From contig OX387182.1 in NCBI GenBank assembly GCA_947561395.2, positions 35,209,949 through 35,273,948 on the forward strand: a DNA stretch of 64,000 nt, in the 5' to 3' direction. The stretch comes from Buxus sempervirens. Lineage: Eukaryota > Streptophyta > Magnoliopsida > Buxales > Buxaceae. Within the stretch, counting starts at the first letter, position 1. Every line of letters starts with the position of its first letter. The notes below the pieces were generated by a model that did no database searches, was not told where the DNA came from, and saw nothing but the letters and a program-made list of their open reading frames with translations. Positions 55,801-61,034 of this stretch are shown here, in pieces. A program made the translations under genes and the position numbers.

Positions 55801-58303
55801 GCCTTCTCTAAATCTACTTGGTCTATTGTTGGCGAGGACTCAGTTATGGGCAAGGTTTACAATGTTGTTTCAAATGACATTTCGCTAGGTGTCACTAGCA
55901 AAATTTCGCTGAAATGAGGGAGAAATCGCTAGAATCGAAAAAAAATGTAAATTCCTGAAATTTTGTTGACATCAGGGAAAATTTGATAACTTTTACTTGA
56001 TGTCAATGAAATGTCGACGACAGTTCGTGAAATGTTGCCGACATCAAGGAATCTTTGAAATTTCGTTGTACAAGCTGGTTTTGTGTTACCACCTTGGAAA
56101 ATAGTGAAATTTCGTGACATTTTGCCGAAATGTCGCGAAATTGTAAACCTTGCATATGGGATTATGGATATCTTCAATTCAGGAAGCGTTCTTAAACAGG
56201 TCAATAATACTTTCATATCCCTTATTCCTGGGTTTTCTAACTCGATAAAACTGAGTGACTTAAAGGGCTTATTTCTTGTCTTAGAACATTGTCCAAGTGT
56301 ATCTCCAAGATTATAGCAAATCGCTTGAAATTTGTGGTGGGATATCTAGCAGGGAAGTGCCAATTGGCCTTCATTCCTGGTTGAAGAATATTGGACAACA
56401 TTTTGCTTACTCATGAGATTCTACATGGCTATCATCTTGACAAGGGACAACCTAATCATCTTGAGGAATTCTTATGACTCGCTCAATTGGATGTCCATCT
56501 CTCTTGTTTTTCAAGGTATGAAGGTTTCCTCCTAAGTTCATCATGTGGGTTATGGCTTGCGTCTCCTCCCCTTCTTTCTCCTTCGTTAATGACGGAAGTC
56601 CAGAAGGTTTATTTCAAGGTACAAGATGATTAAGGCAAGGAGATCCCATGTCTCCTTAACTCTTTCTGCTAGTTGTGGATTTTTTTTTTCAATAGAATCT
56701 TGATGGAGTGTACTGTTTTTGGTTTCAAGCAGCACTTTAGATATCAAGAAACAGGTGTTACTTTTGCAGCCGTATATTACATTTTGATGAAATTTTAAGA
56801 ACTGTTACTTTTGCTAGATCAGGATATCACAAAGAAGGTTGCCTTGGGTGTGAAAATGAAACTTTTTGGAATCTTAGAAGGTATGGAAAGCAGTTCCACT
56901 TTGGACTCTCCAAGAAATCGGTATTTGGATGCAAACTGGTGTTTTACCTACTTTTCACTAGTTTCTGAGTTATGTGCTTTGAGGTTGGTCGGTTATGCCG
57001 TACCTTGCTTAACTTTGATAGGTTGGGACTCCCTTGCTTCACCATCTTGTCTGTTTGATGTTGTCCTGCATACTTTGTATATAACTTCTTACATTAACAC
57101 ACACTTACTTTCCAAAAAAGGAAAAAAAAAGGCTTGTCCTTTTGCATGGTTGGAACTTGGAAGTGCAAAGCACTGCCTTTTCAACATCTGCAATTGATGT
57201 GAGTTGCGGGCTTGAATTAATATTAAAATAAAATTACTTATTTTGGAATTGATGCTAATGTTTTTCTTCTTAGTGTTTTTATTCATTTGCCTGGTATCTT
57301 ATTAGATCATTAATTCAGGAAACATTGCATATGCATAATGGGAAAGCTTCTTCAAATAAATTGGAGGAGACAGGAGATATGGTAAAAATTGAAGGAAGGA
57401 GAACTTCTAATGGAAACCTCTTTAAAAATTGGCCACTGATGTCCACTATCTTCGTATATTGTGTTTTTTCACTCCATGAGATCGCCTATACAGAAGTAAG
57501 CTATATTCTTTTATGTCATAATCTGATATGGTTTATTTAATTTATAATTTCATTATGATGCATATTATTATATGAATTGCTCCTTTCTGAAGATTTATTA
57601 GTTTTGAGATGTCATTTTTTCCTCTTACTGGCAAGGAAGTCTTACTAAGAAAGATGATGGAAAGAGTTCCATCCTTGTCAGCCAAAAACTACTGGAAGCA
57701 GATGTATTGAAATACAAAAACCACTTTTTTAGATTGAAGTTGCAGCACTTCCTATCCTTCCAAAGCATCCCAAATGCAGAAACGTTACAAGATACAAAAT
57801 ACATTATTGCTCTACAGTTTTAACATGCTGTGCCACACTTGACTATTGTCGAATAATGTCTTCGTTGGAATTCCTAGACCCCTTTACACAAAAATGGGAG
57901 AGAGATGGCGGTGGTTGTTTTGTGTGTGTGGGTGGGGGGGGGGGGGGGGGGGGGGGGTGGGGGGGGGGGGGGGGGTGGGTGGGGGTGTCAAATACAAGGG
58001 AGTATAGACGTCACAATGAATTCGTGAGCCTATTATGTACGGTATCTATTTGGGGCTAGCAATAAACTAATCTTTGTGGAGGGGATCTATCATGAAAATA
58101 TCTAGCCCTCTACCTTTATTATTATCTGGAAATTTATCTCCTTTTCTGCAGTCACCTCTATTTGGTGGCATCAATATGTAATTTTTAAAATGTAAAGTCC
58201 TTTGTTTTTTCACAGATATTCTCATTGTGGGCTGTTAGTGACAGGAAATATGGGGGATTGAGCTTTTCATCTCAAGAAGTTGGTGAAGTTCTTGCAATCT
58301 CAG
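25174..58303 (+). CDS. ZIFL-type major facilitator transporter, 5' eleven coding exons
   Basis: Exons: 25174-25318, 27482-27522, 29955-30015, 30125-30227, 30339-30441, 30617-30670, 30755-30817, 37882-37931, 38033-38108, 57319-57495, 58216-58303. All junctions are GT-AG and the phases join into 320 stop-free codons plus one base. The product matches plant zinc-induced facilitator-like MFS proteins. It has an N-terminal CPGC motif, MFS motif A ([12 protein letters not shown]), the antiporter-type [21 protein letters not shown], and the KNWPLM loop before helix 7. Family members move Zn-chelators, phytosiderophores, potassium or auxin-linked substrates across vacuolar or plasma membranes; the substrate here cannot be told. 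About ten more exon-encoded segments (helices 8-12) are expected beyond the window. The ATG at 25174 gives the usual short cytosolic N-terminus. A coding role is supported by the intact frame despite huge transposon-filled introns. Confidence 0.9.
25606..25641. repeat. (TA)n microsatellite in intron 1
   Basis: An uninterrupted TA dinucleotide run of about 36 bp, following an ACGAGTACA junction. Confidence 0.9.
25642..27481. other. rest of intron 1, nothing recognised
   Basis: AT-rich sequence with no element boundary, coding exon or RNA gene that I can recognise. The acceptor TTTTACAG for exon 2 is at its end. Confidence 0.5.
27482..27522 (+). CDS. transporter exon 2, 41-nt microexon
   Basis: With the last base of exon 1 it encodes [14 protein letters not shown], the end of helix 1. 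It is bounded by TTTTACAG and GTATGT. The family usually has SS where this copy has QS. It would be easy to miss in annotation because introns of 2.2 and 2.4 kb flank it. Confidence 0.88.
27869..29483. mobile_element. PIF/Harbinger (Tourist-like) element in intron 2
   Basis: Terminal inverted repeats GGGGGCGTTTGGTGGGCATT and, from the right end, GGTGGCGTTTGGTGGGCATT are flanked by the 3-bp duplication TTA (27866-27868 and 29484-29486). The inner continuation (ATCTGGATTC) also matches at both ends. TTA duplications and GGG..GTTTGG ends are typical of Tourist-type elements. No transposase frame is present. The 1.6 kb size is large for a MITE and is due to the AT-rich core at 28,075-29,265. Confidence 0.85.
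28075..29265. repeat. 1.2-kb near-pure A/T core
   Basis: Almost every base is A or T, built from TATAATAT, TAATATTA and TTATAATA words in both orientations, with dense self-complementarity. Local semi-direct repeats are visible (for example TTTCATATTATATTGATTTATTAATATTAATATA near 28,320, 28,550 and 28,710, in part). It lies wholly inside the Harbinger-like element. Confidence 0.9.
29535..29700 (+). repeat. (TC)n run and local duplication in intron 2
   Basis: A (TC)n run at about 29,570-29,592. The phrase TTCCAGCAACTCATATG, with its flank TTTTCTATCTCT, occurs twice (near 29,539 and 29,659), a diverged local duplication of about 45 bp. Confidence 0.7.
29955..30817 (+). CDS. transporter exons 3-7 cluster
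   Basis: Exons 29955-30015, 30125-30227, 30339-30441, 30617-30670 and 30755-30817 are separated by introns of 84-175 bp. They encode helices 2-5. These include [16 protein letters not shown], motif [32 protein letters not shown], and [16 protein letters not shown]. The residue before GIG is Arg (STSRGIG), where many family members have Trp (STAWGIG). Confidence 0.9.
30818..32447. other. intron 7, left part
   Basis: No coding signal. A CA/TA microsatellite lies at about 31,833-31,882. CAGGGGTGTCAAATGGAC at 31,949 resembles a hAT terminus but has no visible partner. The rest is unclassified AT-rich DNA. Confidence 0.45.
33085..33385. repeat. palindrome array upstream of LTR TATA
   Basis: About six units of a 22-nt imperfect palindrome, best seen as GACCACTGTGGCACAATGG and ACTACTGTGGCACAGTGG, most followed by a linker like GAACAAAATTAAGC. 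The last unit ends about 10 bp before the TATA box at 33,396. Two units lie further apart, with unrelated DNA between (33,185-33,285). Confidence 0.75.
33396..33408 (+). promoter_or_regulatory. LTR TATA box (32,448 LTR)
   Basis: CTATAAAAACTTG, immediately after the palindrome array and about 228 bp before TAAAG|GTATGT. Confidence 0.65.
33985..34200. repeat. GCGGYTG/CAGCCGC repeat array downstream of LTR promoter
   Basis: About six units spaced 35-40 bp with the form GGCAGAGCGGTTGCAGAAAACTTG or GGCTGGAGGAAAATATCAGGTAG, with partial palindromes of GCNGCY and RGCNGC. They lie 590-800 bp downstream of the TATA box, inside the LTR. Confidence 0.65.
34577..35650. other. intron 7, unclassified stretch
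   Basis: AT-rich sequence after the solo LTR with no gene or element boundary recognised. Short open frames lack any domain motif. Confidence 0.4.
35651..36480 (+). pseudogene. Ty1/copia polyprotein remnant
   Basis: Decayed copia reverse-transcriptase region. [11 protein letters not shown] near 35,795 matches the linker before the copia RT. It is followed by a [13 protein letters not shown]-like stretch (about 35,930-35,970) and a YVDD active-site motif in [10 protein letters not shown] (about 36,353-36,382). Several stops and frameshifts and large missing parts separate these. No LTRs were identified. Confidence 0.7.
36481..37149. other. intron 7, unclassified stretch
   Basis: Nothing recognised beyond a possible extension of the copia remnant and an A-rich run at about 37,100. 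Confidence 0.4.
37150..37515 (-). mobile_element. TRIM (terminal-repeat retrotransposon in miniature)
   Basis: Two about 70-bp direct repeats (37150-37219 and 37446-37515) share CTTATTTGGTTAAGCCCT and GGCCTAAC-ATTGCTCC. Read on the minus strand, the right copy starts TGTTGAGGGC and ends GGGCCCATAACA. After two bases comes a primer binding site TGGTATCAAAGCGGG (37429-37443), matching initiator tRNA-Met. Total length is 366 bp with no coding capacity. The internal part also has a pol III B-box-like GGTTCGAGTCG about 30 bp after the PBS. No clear TSD. Confidence 0.8.
37882..38108 (+). CDS. transporter exons 8-9
   Basis: Exons 37882-37931 and 38033-38108 encode [17 protein letters not shown] followed by the helix-6 segment [20 protein letters not shown] and CIWLP. 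They are separated from exon 7 by 7.1 kb and from exon 10 by 19.2 kb of repeat-filled intron, while the intron between them is only 101 bp. Confidence 0.9.
38109..39014. other. intron 9, left end, nothing recognised
   Basis: No exon, element terminus or RNA gene seen. AT-rich intron sequence. Confidence 0.45.
39015..39759 (-). mobile_element. non-autonomous Helitron
   Basis: On the minus strand it starts TCCCTTAGTATATTATC (preceded by A). It ends with a short hairpin CAGGTGCAAAGCACGTG, then ten bases, then CTAA followed by T. This fits Helitron rules: 5' TC, 3' subterminal hairpin, CTRR end, insertion between A and T (39014 and 39760). It contains an about 85-bp tandem repeat and no helicase gene. 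Confidence 0.75.
39398..39620. repeat. about 85-bp tandem repeat inside Helitron
   Basis: Two to three imperfect copies of a unit containing GGCTRATTCTCAATTATT, AAAATGACACTGGTTYTCA and TTATCAATGGCGYCGTGTAA. The third copy is shortened. Confidence 0.7.
39808..40141 (+). repeat. copia 5' LTR
   Basis: It starts TGATTAAATCTTG and ends TTTCTTCA. It contains TACTATAAAAACAG as TATA box near 40,057. Confidence 0.9.
40786..42975. mobile_element. hAT-type element inserted in copia gag
   Basis: Inverted termini TAGGGCTGTCAATGGGT and (right end, reversed) TAGGGCTGTAAATGGGT are flanked by an 8-bp duplication GGTTCAAC (40778-40785) and GGCTCAAC (42976-42983). Eight-bp duplications define hAT elements. 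Without the LINE inside it is about 0.5 kb and non-autonomous. Its subterminal sequence is rich in GATCCGAAT/ATCCGAAT words. Confidence 0.88.
41206..42884 (+). mobile_element. 5'-truncated LINE inserted in the hAT element
   Basis: A 14-bp target duplication AATCGGTTCAAATT (41192-41205 and 42885-42898) encloses it. It encodes the C-terminal RT part ([28 protein letters not shown]) and a zinc-binding zf-RVT domain ([40 protein letters not shown], about 42,068-42,255). The 3' end TTCATCAAAA matches LINE tails. An 18-G run at about 41,271-41,288 replaces the usual GGR codons of the LSLGGR motif and disrupts the frame. Confidence 0.88.
46768..47097 (+). repeat. copia 3' LTR
   Basis: It starts TGATGAAATCTTG and ends CATATTTCA, directly after the polypurine tract. 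Same layout as the 5' LTR, including TACTATAAAAACAG. Confidence 0.9.
47110..47960 (+). pseudogene. Mutator-like (MULE) transposase remnant
   Basis: [20 protein letters not shown] then [15 protein letters not shown] (about 47,148-47,258) is the MULE transposase core after the second catalytic region. [22 protein letters not shown] and [11 protein letters not shown] (about 47,820-47,945) form a SWIM-type zinc finger with one Cys changed (SK for CK). Stops and frameshifts lie between them. No terminal inverted repeats were found. Confidence 0.8.
48175..48400 (-). mobile_element. Tat/Ogre-type LTR fragment
   Basis: GAGAGTCACCACTATCC, then GGTGTGGACGGTCACC and GAAGGTGTTACGCACCC, match the order of motifs in the LTR at 4,620-4,785 (GAGTCGCCACCATTC, GTGTGAATGGACACC, GAAGGTGTTAGGCACCCC). 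Only the 3' part of the LTR is recognised. An A-run of about 23 bases follows at 48,541-48,563. Confidence 0.6.
48401..50764. other. intron 9, unclassified stretch
   Basis: No domain, terminus or RNA gene recognised in 2.3 kb beyond the A-run. Old transposon debris is likely but not shown. Confidence 0.4.
51585..52165. repeat. about 130-bp tandem repeat, AT-rich
   Basis: Four to five copies starting TTTTTAATTAATTTTC and containing GACAAATAATTA, TTTTCATACAAATAATTATA, GGTGGCATTCATAGTAATTT and TTGTTGTATT. The periods vary from about 122 to 138 bp. Confidence 0.8.
52455..52487. repeat. perfect 16-bp-arm palindrome
   Basis: The arm GTCAATTTGGGCGAAA (52455-52470), a single T, then its exact reverse complement. 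It would extrude or fold as a tight hairpin. It lies near the right end of the candidate hAT-like element. Confidence 0.9.
52534..52552. repeat. perfect 9-bp-arm palindrome
   Basis: AGCGTTTCG, A, CGAAACGCT. It is 46 bp after the 16-bp-arm palindrome and shares the CGAAA/TTTCG word. Confidence 0.85.
52778..52925 (+). mobile_element. SINE/LINE-like 3' tail remnant
   Basis: GGATGGAGAGAAGACTTATG followed by TTGCCGACCCCACTTTAGTGG, GGCTTATGTT and a (GAT)-rich tail matches a phrase common at the 3' ends of plant non-LTR retroposons (GCCGACCCCA...GGGA...AAGGCTT plus trinucleotide tail). Family not determined. Confidence 0.45.
53088..53392. repeat. foldback/MITE-like inverted repeat
   Basis: GGTTTACACCCCTCTATTGTTA near 53,090 and TTATAAATAGAGGGGTATAAAC near 53,369 are inverted matches. 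A second pair, CTACACCCCTAAACACCAA against GCTAGGGGTGCAAGTC, lies just inside. No clear target duplication. Confidence 0.5.
53393..54360. other. intron 9, unclassified stretch
   Basis: Nothing recognised except an A-rich run at about 53,548-53,565. Confidence 0.4.
54366..54640 (-). pseudogene. LINE zf-RVT-like fragment
   Basis: The minus-strand reading [20 protein letters not shown] followed by [17 protein letters not shown] has the spacing of the zf-RVT region of plant LINEs (W..LWRL..P.K...FLW...H..L.T...R). The zinc-binding part is not preserved. Confidence 0.45.
54820..57131 (+). pseudogene. LINE reverse-transcriptase pseudogene
   Basis: [20 protein letters not shown] (55,730), then [19 protein letters not shown] (56,173), then [33 protein letters not shown] (56,360-56,430), [16 protein letters not shown], and LRQGDPMSP (56,630) follow plant L1-type RT order. 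It has many stops and frameshifts, and the YADD box was not found. It is split by a MITE at 55,851-56,152. The A-rich tail near 57,113-57,131 may be its 3' end. The 5' limit is uncertain. Confidence 0.75.
55851..56152. mobile_element. 302-bp MITE, hAT-like, splitting the LINE
   Basis: Inverted ends CAAGGTTTACAAT and ATTGTAAACCTTG lie between GTTATGGG (55843-55850) and CATATGGG (56153-56160), six of eight bases alike. It interrupts LINE codons between GEDSV and the DIFNSG segment, confirming insertion. The inside is a run of GAAATTTCG/CGAAATGTCG words, so it is highly self-complementary. Confidence 0.75.
57132..57318. other. intron 9, right end
   Basis: Short unclassified AT-rich stretch leading to the acceptor TTCAG of exon 10. 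Confidence 0.4.
57319..57495 (+). CDS. transporter exon 10
   Basis: It begins ETLHMHNGK, completing the family PETLH motif with the previous exon. It continues through the variable, charged central cytosolic loop to [19 protein letters not shown] and HEIAYTE (helix 7). 59 codons, phase 0 at both ends, AG and GTAAGC borders. Confidence 0.9.
57930..57987 (+). repeat. poly-G tract in intron 10
   Basis: About 58 bases that are all G except for a few T, directly after TGTGTGTGTGG. Capable of forming G-quadruplexes in DNA or in the pre-mRNA. Such tracts are also prone to sequencing and assembly error. Confidence 0.85.
58216..58303 (+). CDS. transporter exon 11
   Basis: It encodes [20 protein letters not shown] followed by EVGEVLAIS, the conserved segment after helix 7. 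It ends in phase 1 at CTCAG|GTATGT. No exon encoding the next family segment (GLG...FQ...YP) was found between here and 64,000. Confidence 0.88.
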
Positions 58304-58981
58304 GTATGTAGACATCCAGTTATATTTCACAAAAAGGACAAAGAGCATACTGTTGTGGTTTGCATTTTAGATCGTGAAGTGGTGAGTTGAGTCACAATGG
58401 TATCTAGATGCACAAATTAAAAGCTCCAACTATGAAGCATAAGCCTTATGTGCCATATTTTCCAATTAAAGATCACCTGAGAATAATTTTGAAGCATATG
58501 CCTTATATCCCATATTTTCCAATTAAAGATCAATGAAATTAAGGAAAATTATGAAATAATGATATGTATATTAACATGAAAATGATGATGTTTGTTCACT
58601 AGTTCATATTGTAGATTTCTATTATTTAATTAGTCGTGGAAGTCTCAGCTTATTTGCAGGTTAAAGTTCAAAGGTCTTTCTACTAATCATGAAAGAAATC
58701 TTTTATGTTAACATGCACACAAACACACATGAACACAAATAGATATAGTGACTCACATCCTATTCAATAGAAGACATTTTGGTCTAGCCTAGATCGCTAG
58801 GTTAGTTGCACGTTGAGACATGGCCCCCTTTTCCCCCTCATATAGAGTAATGATCTGCCTAATCTTGACTATTCGATGCACACAAATTTCATAGATGGCT
58901 ATGTAGATAATATTGAAAACCACACCCCTGATATCCATATGTACATATTGCCATGTATAGCAATAGTGGTTGAATTATCAC
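58304..58981. other. transporter intron 11, start; nothing recognised
   Basis: AT-rich sequence after exon 11. A local duplication of GCCWTATKTSCCATATTTTC-CAATTAAAGATCA occurs near 58,442 and 58,500. No exon is found. Confidence 0.45.
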
Positions 58982-60707
58982 TGTAGACACCCCAATTTGG
59001 GTAAACTAGAAAAGGGTTCAACTTTGTGAATCAAACATAACCCGGGTGAACCCGGTTCTTTTAAAAAAAAAAAAGAAGAATAAAAAAGGGAGGTGAAAAA
59101 CGTGGGATAAAAGAAGGAAAAAAAGCGGTGAAAAATGTGGGATAAAAGAAAGAAGGAAGAGATGAGAAAGGGAGGTTTCATACTCATCTATCACAATGAA
59201 TCTTCCCCTAATATGTGAAGGATTGATAGAATAAATAAGGATTGCTTCCTTCACTTATCAGGAAGCCTCCTTCTTGATAAGTGAAGGACTCTTTCCTTCT
59301 ATAAATAGGGGACAATAGAAGAGAAGATGGTACGTTTGAGCATTGTGAGAGTTACAAGAGGAAAGAGAGAGAGTACGGTTGAGCAAGTGGAGAATTGGGG
59401 AAGAGCATAGCCAAGAAGCTAGCGTTCTACAGGTAATCATTGTTTTCAATATTGTTTTGGAAATATACTGCAACCTATGAGTGATGATGATCCATGTAAC
59501 ACAGATGCTTTGATTGTGCTTTTTCCATGTACCTATATTCATCTTGTGGTCATGATCTTTTGTTGTTATAAGGCTTTGCTTGTGATTTATTTTCTATATT
59601 CCATGTGTGTCATGAAACGAGATACCCCATATTCATCTCATGGCCATAATCTATTCTTGTTATTAGGCTTTGATGTTATCCATGATCATTTACTTCTGTA
59701 GAAAAATAGTCTTCAGTCTAGAGCATATGAAGTAATCATGAGTAAATCCAAGAATGAGTTGCCATTTTCTGTTGACCTTCTTGTTGTGATTTCATGCTAG
59801 GAGGAATAAATTTTCATTGTAACAAGGTCTATGTGATACGTTGGTTTCATGCTGGGGTTAACATCGGAGACTTGATTTCTTTTATTAATGATCAAAACGT
59901 TGAAAGATTGTATTTTGAAATAAACATTCAAGCAATAAAGAGGTATGCTATCATAATGAGTTATGGTGTGTACAATAATCTACCACGATTTCATGTGCTT
60001 TTAATAATGAGTTGTGATTTGTTATGTGGTATACTATGGAGATGGGAGATACTCTAGTGATCTACACATGTACCAAGCCAGAGAGCTCCTTTAATGGTAC
60101 AAACAAAGAAATCTGAAGGACTTAGAGAATTTGTAGTAAACATGGAGAATGTTAAGAGAAAAGAAGTGAAGTCTTGTTCTTAGTAGTCCAAGAATCAGGG
60201 ATCCTCAAATGAATAAAGGCTTTCCTATTTATAGCAAGTGTGGGTCTCCAAGATTGTGACGCTTGTCACGATTTGGGGCTTTAGGAATGCTTAATGTTTA
60301 TCATGAATCTGTTCTTAAAAACATCTAGGTTCAAGATAAGAATAAAAAAGAATAAGAGATAATTATTAATTTTTTAAATAAATAATGGAGCTTTCTTATT
60401 GGTATAGTGGGTTCCACATGTTAAAATGTGAAAAGATGTCACTTGACGTCTACATCATTATAGGTTGGCATGCCAAAGCTCGTTGCTAGCTGCCAACGAT
60501 TCCCATGCTCATGTCCGCTATGCCTTAAGGACCGCCAAATAACCCCCTTTAATGGGCTTTTGCCCGAGACGGAGATCTCCACTCCAATATGTCAAATAAG
60601 TTTTATATTTAATTTGAACAAATTATGTCACGTTCAATTATTATTTTTATTGGATAAATAATGATAATATAGATGACGTGTCAAGTATATAAAATTCGCC
60701 ATCTACA
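58982..60707 (+). mobile_element. LTR-like segment, TGTAGACACC start
   Basis: It starts TGTAGACACCCCAATTTGGG, the same start style as the Tat/Ogre-type LTR at 6,380. A TATA box CTATAAATAGG lies at about 59,299, and a donor CTACAG|GTAATC at about 59,432. A TCTACA end at 60,707 could close it, but no TSD is seen (ATCAC against TTAAG). A second, minus-strand TATAAATAG near 60,228 suggests that the right half could be a separate reverse LTR starting at 60,707. Confidence 0.45.
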
Positions 60708-61034
60708 TTAAGCCCCTTTTTGCGTTTTGGCAATTTTCAAGTGCCAAAAGAAAAATACAAGTGTATGGGGTATTTTGGTAATTAGCGTTATTTGACTAAT
60801 TTTAACTTGAGAAATATGCCTAAATTAAATTAATTGTGCCAAGGTCTTACCAAGATTATGACAGATTAGTGGCAAAGTTCAACTCAAATTCTAATTAACA
60901 TTAATACAAGTAAGAATCTTATAGAACTCTAATTTGCTAGAGTTATACTCCAACTCTAACTCATATAAGACTAAATTTAATTATTTAAAGATACAGTTGG
61001 ATTAGGGAATTAGAGTCCCTATCAAACAAGGAAC

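Noticed and set aside
60060-60707. Possible separate reverse LTR starting TGTAGATGGCG with TATA near 60,228
   Set aside because: Only one end and a TATA-like word; no second terminus or target duplication. Kept as an alternative reading of the 58,982-60,707 segment.
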